The notes under the pieces were generated by a model. The model did not search any database. It was given only the letters and a program-made list of their open reading frames with translations, and was not told the origin of the DNA. This document shows positions 36,401 to 43,369 of a stretch of DNA of 64,000 bases, in pieces; position 1 is the stretch's first letter; every line of letters begins with the position of its first letter. The stretch lies in NCBI GenBank assembly GCA_040221175.1, contig JAVJVK010000001.1, forward strand, positions 372,001 to 436,000. The letters run 5' to 3'. The DNA comes from Phycisphaerales bacterium (GTDB lineage: Bacteria; Planctomycetota; Phycisphaerae; Phycisphaerales; UBA1924). The position numbers and the translations under genes are program-made.

Positions 36401-36538
36401 TCGGTAGTCGATGCCCAGCCCAAGGTTCACACCGCTTTCAAGCAGCTCCGGCGCGTGCACACGCTCCACCCGCTCGTGGTTGTACACGTCGCGGGTCAGC
36501 GCAAAGTTTCCGAAGAACTGGTGGCGACTAGGCGGCAT
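33464..36538 (-). CDS. TraG/VirD4-like conjugative coupling ATPase
   Basis: A 1024-residue AAA-type DNA-translocating ATPase that would link a relaxosome to a secretion channel. The N-terminal 460 residues hold about six to eight membrane helices in three clusters. The ATPase has Walker A LGDTGSGKTSRG (about 533-544) and Walker B VYVVIDEFQQI (about 782-792), with KNISCILSNQSISDLKSGG downstream, as in TraG/TraD proteins. A Lys-rich tail (KKTTKKKSGKKRNKKKP) ends it. Its start overlaps the preceding winged-helix gene by 11 bp. No relaxase or mating-pair genes are seen in this window, so transfer would need functions encoded elsewhere. Confidence 0.75.
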   Translation of the reverse strand: MPPSRHQFFGNFALTRDVYNHERVERVHAPELLESGVNLGLGIDYRSEDSPDYLVRSLLTTKFLAVPFVVLAVTFAARLLSPWTASSFALGVFTLISVGVAMKRAAFPTELRELGPQPVARFLLTAALGPLAWLLIVFSTLLDTPLLAAGMPFLVAVCAAVYLADAVANHYLAWTAASPRVPDERRQRWLWIWRTRWQSGSDPTELGGLRHRYLIRLGFVAIAYFAAIAAMRLIPIGLSGHVLSGTLAILTFCGLLALASPDPRRCNPRAVMRAIASYLTAIPSRDQAPGVFRSPAGPVGRRFNTLFLVLAVLTFSIPAMSLYFPIGIMTAGPGPWSEAAQRVDWVVSLPERVQDTPADTRPSRARVRDSLSDAQLAYLNALPSETARNAYLDDFRGGEQDARDAYLVANYVTRTPETWLVLAVVGLTTLEPVFIWSLLVSFILSITVPLAVLFLVVYAVAGEPICTFEQTFEGPNASRSRPSDEPEWREYARRLQSSPSPIVRDHLWLGTSKYGDHPILLHRQALDEHAHILGDTGSGKTSRGLAPLVSQLIATAPATGSYPGHSVIVIDLKGEPYFFNSTRVDARAAGVPFRWFTSVTGQPTYVFNPFLQSHVKGLSTHQFAEVLLQSLGLEYGEAYGPSHYSRMNRRVLQRAMQVHASGGTGELESFRELEQVLQTGQTGFTADEKRDATDVFAVIESLARIDAINVTQKDVAKGRVSQTAVDNAIDMTAFLTDPQVGYFYFSSTLETSTVRELAKLALFSLLTAADALERTRGPGHRVYVVIDEFQQIIASNLELVLRQARSKNISCILSNQSISDLKSGGIDVTATVQANTRVRQYFAASDIGQQDLIQRSGGEVFLHEAEVGYAIEELDFDRGPLSEVPPQTVLAGQIGYDEIISMTDDPDMCVLHVTRGSGLTQFSGYPILMRTDYHVSKRRFDRWKAKPWPRNRPETIVAPSPDDLAKRARSPFIDGDDPGVSNELKSNTRIAEALAERKRQQQKQATTKKTTKKKSGKKRNKKKP

Positions 36539-37256
36539 AAGGCACCATCATCCGCTCCAAGCGGGGTTCGACGCTCACGCGGAACGTGACAGGCCACTGC
36601 TCGTCGTGGCTCTCCGCCCGGTCGATCGCACGCTGCACCGCCGCCTTCTTGTCCGAGTTGGGAACGACGACAGCGATGATGAAGAGTCGGTTGGGGTCTC
36701 GCAACCGCTGCCGGAACCCGGGAAGGGCAAGCCGGCGGCGGTACACCTGACGGAATCTCCGGACAAGCCGGGCTTCATCGCGGCCGCCTGCATCGACCAA
36801 GATCAGGCCGAGTCGCTCGGTCCCATGACTATCCACGTCGAGGTAGTAGTGGGAGCGAAGGAGGTGTTCGTCATAGTGGTCGGGAAACAGATCGCGGAAC
36901 TCATCGCGGGTGAAGAGGTGACGCGGCGTGGCCTGAAGGCAGCAGAACGCCAAGACGCCGAAGTGCTCGACGGCGGGGCCGAAGGTCAGCGGCTTGGCGT
37001 TGTATGGATGGAGCCCATTGGACCGGACATAGCGTTTGCTCAGGCGCCAGTACTTCGTCTGCCCGTCCGGGAGCATGCCGCCCGTGAGCAGGTCGGCCTT
37101 CGCGAGGCGAGACAGGACCTTGGTCGCCGCGTTGAGCTCGTGTTCCGGGAGGAACATGGCTTGGACCGCTTCTCTGGTGGTGATGCGATGCCGACAGACA
37201 TGCTCCATGATGTCGAGGTCGCGGTCGGTGATGCGGACGCCAGGTGACTGTGCCAT
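36528..37256 (-). CDS. Winged-helix replication-relaxation-like protein
   Basis: A 242-residue protein beginning VRITDRDLDIMEHVCRHRIT (8-27), then EAVQAMFLP and VLSRLAKADLL, a layout matching Replic_Relax-type winged helices found beside TraG genes on mobile elements. The rest contains a beta-rich domain (ERLGLILVDAGGRDE) that may bind DNA or proteins. It starts in the TAATG overlap with the upstream gene and overlaps the TraG-like gene at its end. The three genes form one operon. A role in nicking-site processing or repression of transfer is inferred from context. Confidence 0.6.
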   Translation of the reverse strand: MAQSPGVRITDRDLDIMEHVCRHRITTREAVQAMFLPEHELNAATKVLSRLAKADLLTGGMLPDGQTKYWRLSKRYVRSNGLHPYNAKPLTFGPAVEHFGVLAFCCLQATPRHLFTRDEFRDLFPDHYDEHLLRSHYYLDVDSHGTERLGLILVDAGGRDEARLVRRFRQVYRRRLALPGFRQRLRDPNRLFIIAVVVPNSDKKAAVQRAIDRAESHDEQWPVTFRVSVEPRLERMMVPYAA

Positions 37257-37927
37257 TACCAGATCTCGTAGGGTGCGGGAGTGCGACGGGGACCACCGGG
37301 CCGCAGCGGCTCGCCGGAGAAGAACTCGTGCTTCTTGCGGACCTCGCGCGCTCCGTAACGACCACCGAATTCGAGATAGAGGAGGGTCTGGTCGCCATCG
37401 CGTATCTCGGCGTCCGCCAGCTTCTCGAATCGCTCCAACTCTGGCGCGATGAGGTCTTCGCCAACCCAGTGGTTGGCGATCTCAGGCTCCTCTTGGCGGA
37501 TCCGTATGTAGAGCTCGGTTACGTGCAGGTCGTGGGTGGCTTGCTCGAGCCTGGTGTATCGGTTGCGGCCCCGGCCACCGAACGATGCCGCGGCCTTGAA
37601 GGTCGCCGCGTAGGCGCGGGTGGGTTGCTCGTCGGCGTCGCCCCATCGGGTTTGCAAGGCGTAGGCGACGGTGTCGAAGTTGGGTGCGGGGTCACCCGGC
37701 GACCACGCGAAAACCGGGCCCTCAAGTGCAAGGACCGGAGTGCTGGGAACGGTGATGGCCCTGAGCAGGCCGGCCTCGACAAGGGCTCTCAACCTGTAGC
37801 GACAGTTCCGGAGCCCGGACGGGCCGTCGGGCCAGCCCCAGCCTCGGCGAACTTGGTCCGGGGTCGCCAGCCGGACATCCAGCGACAACGACCGGAGGAG
37901 CAGTCGGTCTCGGTCTTGCAGCTGCAT
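37256..37927 (-). CDS. Winged-helix replication-relaxation-like protein
   Basis: A 223-residue protein with MQLQDRDRLLLRSLSLDVRL at its start, then NCRYRLRALVEAGLLRA, the same winged-helix arrangement as its neighbour. The C-terminal half has TLLYLEFGGRYGAREVRKKH, comparable to LILVDAGG in the downstream protein, so the two may be distant paralogues. The Met at 37927 was chosen over upstream codons because family similarity begins there. The gene overlaps the next by 1 nt (TAATG). A 24-bp perfect palindrome lies about 130 bp upstream, a candidate binding site for one of these proteins. Confidence 0.55.
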   Translation of the reverse strand: MQLQDRDRLLLRSLSLDVRLATPDQVRRGWGWPDGPSGLRNCRYRLRALVEAGLLRAITVPSTPVLALEGPVFAWSPGDPAPNFDTVAYALQTRWGDADEQPTRAYAATFKAAASFGGRGRNRYTRLEQATHDLHVTELYIRIRQEEPEIANHWVGEDLIAPELERFEKLADAEIRDGDQTLLYLEFGGRYGAREVRKKHEFFSGEPLRPGGPRRTPAPYEIW

Positions 37928-38725
37928 GTTCCTGAGAGGAGGGTATCTGGCATTCGACACCGGTACAAGAATGAAGGCGCGAATGAACGACAAGGCGGGG
38001 TCGAAGAGCCCCGCAGACGGCGATCGAAATGCCCGTTCATTCGCCTTCAGGAGGGGTAGACGGTCCATCGCGATGGACCGTCGTTGAGTGGAGCAAGGTG
38101 CCGTCTTGAGTGCCGTCTGCGGACGCTCTGAGACCTCCCCGCCAGCGGGCCCCCAGGCCCGCGGAAGCGAGGACGGCCCCAGCCGGACGAGCGCCCGGAG
38201 AACGGCAGGGAGGGTCGGAAATGCAAGGGATGCCATGGCGTCCAGCCTGGCAGCCCTTGCTTCCGACCCGAGACCGACAGCCATGAGCGGAGAGCCGTCT
38301 TCCCGCTTTAGCGGGAACGGCGATCGCTCGGTGGGGTGGGGGCGAGACGAGCGATGTCCTTACCGTTCAAGGTGAGGAATCGCGAAGGGCTCGCACCAGG
38401 CCCCGGTCGAGGATCTCCCGGTCCGAATGGGCCGGGAGTCCGAGCCGCGGCCCCAGTGTCATTGCTGAGGAGCGGAGCGACGAAGGCGCTGTTCCACGTC
38501 GGCGGCGAAGTCGTCGGGCGGGGAGGCGGCGAGGCGGGTGCGTGGCGGCGTGGCGGCGGTGCAAGCCGAGTGCCAGGCCGTAGGGAGGGGGGCGAGCGGA
38601 GGCCTGGCACGGGCTTGCCGATGCGAGGCCGCCCGGATGCCGGGCTGGGCATCCGGTGCGGGCGAGCCGAGAGGAATGGGGAGTGCCGGCAAGGCCGGCA
38701 CGACACCGCTTAGTCAGTAAATGAA
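37928..38725. other. Intergenic region between transfer operon and small plasmid gene
   Basis: No gene is supported in this stretch of about 800 bp; the frames open here are GC-rich shadows. It carries a perfect 24-bp palindrome (38059-38082), a TTCCCGC/GCGGGAA hairpin with a TTTA loop (38300-38317), a GCCGGCAAGGCCGGC hairpin at about 38686-38700, and a GCGGGC/GCCCGC pair near 38,136-38,161. The density of inverted repeats upstream of a transfer operon fits an origin-of-transfer region, but no nick consensus was recognised. Confidence 0.4.
38059..38082. repeat. Perfect 24-bp palindrome upstream of transfer operon
   Basis: GACGGTCCATCG is immediately followed by its reverse complement CGATGGACCGTC with no spacer. 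This gives a two-fold-symmetric site suitable for a dimeric DNA-binding protein, or a cruciform. It lies about 130 bp upstream of the start at 37927, where operator or relaxosome sites would be expected. Confidence 0.6.
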
Positions 38726-38749
38726 GAGAGACGGCGGACGCCGTCTCTC
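38726..38749 (-). terminator. Hairpin downstream of small plasmid gene
   Basis: A perfect 10-bp stem GAGAGACGGC/GCCGTCTCTC with a GGAC loop lies 7 bp after the stop of the minus-strand gene at 38756. The minus strand continues TTCATTT, a weak T-rich tail, so termination is likely but not strong. Confidence 0.6.
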
Positions 38750-38755
38750 GGGGTG

Positions 38756-39001
38756 CTAGTTTGCGGTCTCCGAGATGGAGACCTTCACGGGGGCAAGCTC
38801 GCGTCGGACCTCGTTGGCGAGCTCCGCGAGCGTCGGCAGGTCGCGGACGTCGAACATGCCGCTGGAGTGCCACACGCCGTCCTTGTAGTAGAGGCGTGTG
38901 AATCGGAGCGTCGTACGCGTGCGGTCTTCGTCCGCGTGCGACCAGACGGCCGCCTTGATGTTGCCGAGGCGGTACTCCTTAATGGGGCGTTGCTTTTGCA
39001 T
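38756..39001 (-). CDS. Small plasmid-type protein, paralogue of 15304-15558
   Basis: An 81-residue protein beginning MQKQRPIKEYRLGNIKAAVW after an AAAGGAG ribosome-binding site. It shares with the protein at 15304-15558 the pattern xRLGxIKAAxW, a hydrophilic turn, RLYxxDxxWxSS and DLPxxAxxA. The two copies are diverged at many positions, so the duplication is old, or two related plasmid backbones were combined. Function unknown; small size and conservation near maintenance genes suggest a nucleic-acid-associated accessory protein. Confidence 0.65.
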   Translation of the reverse strand: MQKQRPIKEYRLGNIKAAVWSHADEDRTRTTLRFTRLYYKDGVWHSSGMFDVRDLPTLAELANEVRRELAPVKVSISETAN

Positions 39002-39047
39002 GGGTCGTTCTCCTTTCTGGTTTGCATTCCCAATGGCTCGATGCAAC

Positions 39048-39122
39048 GCCCGCGAGGACGCGAGGTGTCAAAGGAGGAACGCAGCGTAGCGAGTAGTCCT
39101 TGACACCGAGCAACGAGCGGGC
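39048..39122. repeat. Long imperfect hairpin between plasmid genes
   Basis: Outer arms GCCCGC (39048-39053) and GCGGGC (39117-39122) enclose inner arms GGTGTCAAAGGA (39064-39075) and TCCTTGACACC (39097-39107). The result is a roughly 75-nt imperfect hairpin. It lies in the 334-bp gap between two small plasmid genes, which otherwise holds no gene. Possible identities are a transfer or single-strand origin, a small RNA or a long-range terminator. Confidence 0.4.
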
Positions 39123-39335
39123 AGTCAATCGAGCGGGAATGCGGGCCAGAAAGGCGACCCATGCGGGAAGGCTCAGACCCATCGGAGACCGCGGCGACGT
39201 CAGGCGGGACGGGTCGCTGGACGAACTGGCAGGCGAAGGGCTGAACACAGCGACCAAGAGTGGCGACGACCGCGTGCAGTCGAGTGCGAGCCGGGGAGGC
39301 GTTCACGGGCGTCGAGGACTCCGGGCCCGGCAGGC

Positions 39336-39644
39336 TCAGAGCGTGTGCGGTGTCCGCTTGTATGCGACGAGGAGCATGTGCGCGAGGTACTCCTCGAACG
39401 CGGCGAGCGCGTCGCGGTTGTCGTTCGGCGGGCGCTGCAACTCGGCCGCGCTTGCGACCGCGAGGATTTGCGGCGTCGCGTGATGCAGCAGCCGAAGCGA
39501 GGCACGCTGGAGGTGGCTGAGCTTGACCGGTGTCCCGAGTTCGGCCGCGATGTTGGCGACCAGCTTCGTGAGTTCTGCTTCCTCTGCGGGTGTGACCAGC
39601 ACACGCTTCGCCTTCGTCAATCGCACGTTCTCTTGGTCGGGCAT
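39336..39644 (-). CDS. Small plasmid-associated protein, possible ribbon-helix-helix
   Basis: A 102-residue protein; the Met at 39644 was chosen because MPDQENVRLTKAKRVLVTPA has the usual short strand-forming start and upstream residues read as Arg/Gly-rich shadow. The core, AEEAELTKLVANIAAELG then KLSHLQRASLRLLHHA, predicts two helices after a strand. Its layout resembles the ParA partner at 21352-21753 (QVVLDERTDTTLQQL..LTTSHAVRALLRAV). Function unknown. A TATAAT-like box at 39733-39738 stands out in GC-rich DNA but no matching -35 was found. Confidence 0.5.
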   Translation of the reverse strand: MPDQENVRLTKAKRVLVTPAEEAELTKLVANIAAELGTPVKLSHLQRASLRLLHHATPQILAVASAAELQRPPNDNRDALAAFEEYLAHMLLVAYKRTPHTL

Positions 39645-39768
39645 CGTTGGGCCGCCTGTTCGCTCGCAGGTTGAAGGCCTGAGCCTCTCGCCGCCGATTC
39701 TCGGTGCCGCCAAGCGGCACACACGTTATGGCTATAATACCATGTTGCTTGGCCGTCGTGAATGCGAC

Positions 39769-40120
39769 TCAGCCGGTTTGGTGAAGTGGCCCCGCCCCAT
39801 CGGAACCGCGACGATTGCAGCTGCGTGCTCGGTCACCGCTCGCCGACTCACTCGACTGGTTCGTGGCGGCGTTGTCGCCTTGGGCCTCGGATCCTCGGAC
39901 CGCACTTCGAATGAGTGTGAGGATGCTGGTTCTCACCTCTTGGGGCAGGCGTTGCCAAGAGGCGATCAGCGCGACGAGTTCCGCGGTCGTGGACGTTGGT
40001 GCTTGAGAAAGTGCGTCTAAAAGTGCGTCTAAACCACCCCCAAACTGCCCCTCAACCGCACCGCAACTGGGGGGAGTCAAACCGCGATCTTGAGCGTCGA
40101 AGGGCGGTTTTTGACCTTTC

Positions 40121-40140
<20 letters not shown>
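39769..40140 (-). pseudogene. Possible orphan integrase C-terminal tail
   Basis: Reading minus strand from the tRNA-like sequence leftward, the frame passes GTRTRNHRIDSLNP, which is the antisense of the tRNA-like segment, and continues into TTAELVALIASWQRLPQEV then RTSILTLIRSAV. Such tails (..xWPxLPxxVRxxIxxLV) are common at the C-termini of planctomycete site-specific integrases whose genes read through a tRNA target. The catalytic domain is absent. A detached tail at this end would be expected if the element's attP lies within the integrase gene, leaving the catalytic part at the other end, outside the window. This is inference. Confidence 0.3.
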
Positions 40141-40192
<52 letters not shown>

Positions 40193-40290
40193 CTTCGAAA
40201 GCCCTCGCGTTCCGCGGGGGCTTCTTGTTTGCGCGGATTGCTCGACGTCATCGGGTGATCCTCGTATCGCGACGGGCAACGATTGACCGC

Positions 40291-40875
40291 ATGGCCGACC
40301 AACCCAAGAAACTCGCCGATCTGATCGATGATCTGGACGACCAGGTGAAGGGCGATGATTCGCTGGCGGTCAAGGACATGCTCGATGCGTTCGGCAGCCG
40401 GGCGTTTGGTCCGTTGCTGGCGATGCCGGGGCTGATCGGGCTCAGCCCGCTCGGGGCGGTGCCCGGCGCTCCGGCGATCATCGCCATCTTCGTCGTGCTC
40501 GTGGCCGGGCAGCATCTGCTGGGGCTCGACCACCCATGGCTGCCGTCAAAGCTCACCAGGCGATCGGTCTCCAAGGACAAGTGGGATCGGGCGCGAGATC
40601 GCGTTCGGCCCTGGATGCGCCGCCTGGACGTGCTGATCCAGCCCCGCCTGCAATGGCTCACCGGGGACGTGATGCAACGCGTGATCAGCGTCGTGGTGAT
40701 CCTGCTGGCGATCTCCATGTTCCCGTTGGGGTTCATCCCGTTTGCCGTGGCCGCCCCGGCGGGCGCCATCCTTTTGTTCGGGCTGGCCATCTCGGCCCGG
40801 GATGGCCTGGCGACCCTGCTGGCGCTGCTGGCAACCGCGGGGACGGCGTATCTCCTGTGGACGTCTGTTTTCTGA
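40291..40875 (+). CDS. ExoD-family membrane protein
   Basis: A 194-residue inner-membrane protein of the ExoD family, associated with exopolysaccharide synthesis in rhizobia; the biochemical role is not established. It has a soluble start (MADQPKKLADLIDDLDDQVK), the family segment AFGPLLAMPGLIGLSPLGAV with PGAPAI after it, and about four membrane helices. The start at 40291 excludes codons that would read through the tRNA-like sequence. It is the first backbone gene right of the element and slightly overlaps the possible start of the next gene. Confidence 0.75.
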   Translation: MADQPKKLADLIDDLDDQVKGDDSLAVKDMLDAFGSRAFGPLLAMPGLIGLSPLGAVPGAPAIIAIFVVLVAGQHLLGLDHPWLPSKLTRRSVSKDKWDRARDRVRPWMRRLDVLIQPRLQWLTGDVMQRVISVVVILLAISMFPLGFIPFAVAAPAGAILLFGLAISARDGLATLLALLATAGTAYLLWTSVF

Positions 40876-42635
40876 TCGGGGCGTCGTTCCTACGCTGGTT
40901 GCACCGGTTTTCGCCCTCACCGGATCACGCCATTCATTGCATACACGAGTGCCGATTGGACGACGCCGCGCCGAACTTCCCTGATGCAGCACCGGGCGTC
41001 GGATTGGACGCTCCGGCCGTCGTCCGCGTGACGCACGAGCGCCTTGCGTGGGTCTTTGTTGCACTCGGGTGCCTGGCGTGCACGCTTCGGTATGTCCTGG
41101 GCTTTCCGCTCATTCCCGACGAGGCGGCCCTGGCGGTGAACATCGCACGCCGCGGCTACGAGGGGCTGCTGGGCGAGCTCGACTTCGGGCAGATGGCCCC
41201 GCCGCTGTTCCTCATGGTCGAGGAGTTCGCGACGCGGACCCTCGGCTTTAACGAGTGGTCGCTGCGGGCCTTCCCGTTCGTGGGCGCGCTGGGCGCCATC
41301 GCCCTGTTTCCGCTGGTTGTCCGTCGATTGCTCGAGGGCTGGGGGTACGTGCTGGCCGTCGCGGTCTTCAGCGTCTCGTACTGGCCCATCCGCTACAGCG
41401 CCGAGGTCAAGCCCTACGCCATCGACATGCTCGTCACGGTGCTCTGGATGCTGCTGGCCCTGCGATGGCGCGAGAGCCGCCGGCCGTGGGCGTGGATGCT
41501 GGCGATGTGCCCGCTGGCGCTGGTCGGCTTCGGGGTGTCGTTCCCGTCGGTGTTCGTGGGCGGCGGGGCGGTGGCGTTCATGGCGCTCGCCGGCGTTCGC
41601 CACGGCTGGCCTACGCACCTGTTCCAGCCAGGGATCGTCGGGGCGTGCCTGCTGGCGGGGTTCCTTGGTACGTACCGCTTCCTGGTGCCCGCCAGCACCG
41701 AGACGGCCGACTGGATGGCCGACTACTGGCAGAAGGCCTTCCCGCCCACCGATTCGCTCGCCTCGGCGGCGTGGTGGTTCCTGGACGTCTTCACGGGCGA
41801 GCTCATGCCCTACCCCGTGGGCGGGGAGAACTTCGCCAGCACCGCCACGCTGCTGTGCGTGGTGGTGGGGGTGGCGCTGCTCGTGCGGCGACGGAGGCTG
41901 GGCGTGCTCGTGCTGCTGCTGGGGCCGGTCGTGCTGGCTCTGGTGGCGGGCTTCCTGCACAAGTACCCCTTCGGCACGCCCACGAGGCTGCAGCTCTACC
42001 TGGCGCCGATCTTCTGCGTGCTGGCTGGCTGCGGGCTGGCGTGGTCGATGGCCCGGCTGGGCGAGGCGGTGCGGGCTCCGGCGTGGCGCAGCCCGGTGCG
42101 CGTGGCGGCGGCGGGGCTGGCGTGCATCGCCCTCGCCTCGATGGCCCGCGACCTGATCAACCCGCAGAAGTCCTCGACCGACGCCGTGCTGCGGGACGCG
42201 ACCGACGTCATCTGGGGCGCGGCGCGCTTCGATGGGCCCCGGCCGTTGTCGCTCCGCGAGGACCTTGGCGCCGCGTTCGTGCCCGAGCCCGAGGGCATGC
42301 AGAGCGAGGTCACGCGCTTCCTTGCCAACTACCACATGCGTGTGCAGCGAGAGGCCGAGGATGCCGAGCAGCGCGACGTCGACCCGGGCCAGCCGGTGGA
42401 GGTCGTGACGTTCTACGTCGATGGCTACGTCGACGAAGCGCTGCGTCAGAACTGGATCGCGACCTTCGAGCGCACGCACGGTCTTCGCCTGGCGGGCAGC
42501 GGGCTGCTGACGATTCCGCACGTCGGGAACCACGAAGACCTGATTCGCTATGACCGCATCGAGGTGCTGCGGTTCGAGCCGGTGGCGACGACGAGTACCC
42601 CGCTGGCCATCGAGGGCGATCAGCCTACGCCTTAG
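40857..42635 (+). CDS. GT39-like multi-spanning glycosyltransferase
   Basis: A membrane glycosyltransferase of the dolichyl-phosphate-mannose/ArnT type. The first periplasmic loop has GFPLIPDEAALAVNIARRGY with an acidic DE, where this superfamily keeps its catalytic Asp/Glu. Then come about ten hydrophobic helices and a soluble C-terminal part of about 170 residues. The YSAEVKPYAIDMLVT element is common in such proteins. The start is uncertain: no ATG fits, and GTG at 40857 or 41028 or TTG at 40956 are possible; the first helix begins near 41,043. Its stop overlaps that of the convergent hydrolase gene by 2 bp. A likely job is transferring sugar from a polyprenyl carrier to an outer acceptor. 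Confidence 0.65.
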   Translation: MDVCFLIGASFLRWLHRFSPSPDHAIHCIHECRLDDAAPNFPDAAPGVGLDAPAVVRVTHERLAWVFVALGCLACTLRYVLGFPLIPDEAALAVNIARRGYEGLLGELDFGQMAPPLFLMVEEFATRTLGFNEWSLRAFPFVGALGAIALFPLVVRRLLEGWGYVLAVAVFSVSYWPIRYSAEVKPYAIDMLVTVLWMLLALRWRESRRPWAWMLAMCPLALVGFGVSFPSVFVGGGAVAFMALAGVRHGWPTHLFQPGIVGACLLAGFLGTYRFLVPASTETADWMADYWQKAFPPTDSLASAAWWFLDVFTGELMPYPVGGENFASTATLLCVVVGVALLVRRRRLGVLVLLLGPVVLALVAGFLHKYPFGTPTRLQLYLAPIFCVLAGCGLAWSMARLGEAVRAPAWRSPVRVAAAGLACIALASMARDLINPQKSSTDAVLRDATDVIWGAARFDGPRPLSLREDLGAAFVPEPEGMQSEVTRFLANYHMRVQREAEDAEQRDVDPGQPVEVVTFYVDGYVDEALRQNWIATFERTHGLRLAGSGLLTIPHVGNHEDLIRYDRIEVLRFEPVATTSTPLAIEGDQPTP

Positions 42636-43363
42636 GGCGTCTGGCCGCCGAGCGAATCGAGGACTCGGTGCATGGCCGTGCCGAGCTGTTCGGGCTCGTC
42701 GAGCCAGATCAGGTGCCGCGCGCCGGTGATGACCTCGGCCGAGCCGGCGGGCAGGAGTTTGGCAAGTTGCAGAGTGGGCCACGCGGGCCTGATGTCGTGC
42801 TCGGCCAGGATAAAGTGCGCGGGCACGCCGAGCCGCGAGAGCCTTGCGAGCAACGCGGGCTCGGTGATGAACCGCCGCCACCAGGCGTTGCTCTCGGGAT
42901 TCACGCGCTCGTCGCAGGCCAATGGCTGCTCCGGCAGTGGCTCGCCCTCCGCGTCGCGGGCCGCCTTGTAGGCGTCGCTCCAGCTCCGGTCGTTGACGAT
43001 GCGCCCGCCGGCGAGCCCGATGATCGACGTCGTGTGCTTGGGTAACCGAAGTGCGTGCAGCAGGGCGAGGTCGGCCCCGGCCGAGTGACCGATGACCGTC
43101 CACTCGTCAAAGCCGTAGGCGGTGCGGATGGCGTCGAGGTCGAGGACGCTCTGCCCGAAGTCGTAGGGCGGCGTAAACGAGCTGCGCCCGCAGCCGCGTT
43201 CCTCGAAGCGGACGACGGTGTAGCGATTGGCAAGCAACTCGGCCACGGGCCCGAGATAGTCGCAGCAGCCCGGACCGCCGTTGCACAGGACGACCGGCGG
43301 TCCGTCGCCCTGGGCGCAGGTCCACAGGCTCGCGTCGCCGCTCTGGACGTACCGCTCGTCCAT
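42632..43363 (-). CDS. Alpha/beta hydrolase
   Basis: A 243-residue serine hydrolase. It has the oxyanion-hole region CNGGPGCCDYLG (about 27-38), the nucleophile elbow VIGHSAGADLAL (about 89-100, Ser in GHSAG), an Asp in AEHDIRPAWP and a His in GARHLIWLDE, giving a complete Ser-Asp-His triad. The GGPG motif is shared with proline iminopeptidase-like hydrolases. The substrate is unknown. The gene starts 6 bp after aspS and probably shares its transcript. Confidence 0.8.
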   Translation of the reverse strand: MDERYVQSGDASLWTCAQGDGPPVVLCNGGPGCCDYLGPVAELLANRYTVVRFEERGCGRSSFTPPYDFGQSVLDLDAIRTAYGFDEWTVIGHSAGADLALLHALRLPKHTTSIIGLAGGRIVNDRSWSDAYKAARDAEGEPLPEQPLACDERVNPESNAWWRRFITEPALLARLSRLGVPAHFILAEHDIRPAWPTLQLAKLLPAGSAEVITGARHLIWLDEPEQLGTAMHRVLDSLGGQTP

Positions 43364-43369
43364 CGGCCG

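Noticed and set aside
40917-43103. 728-residue minus-strand frame opposite the GT39-like and hydrolase genes
   Set aside because: Low-complexity Arg/His/Gln-rich translation typical of GC-rich antisense DNA.
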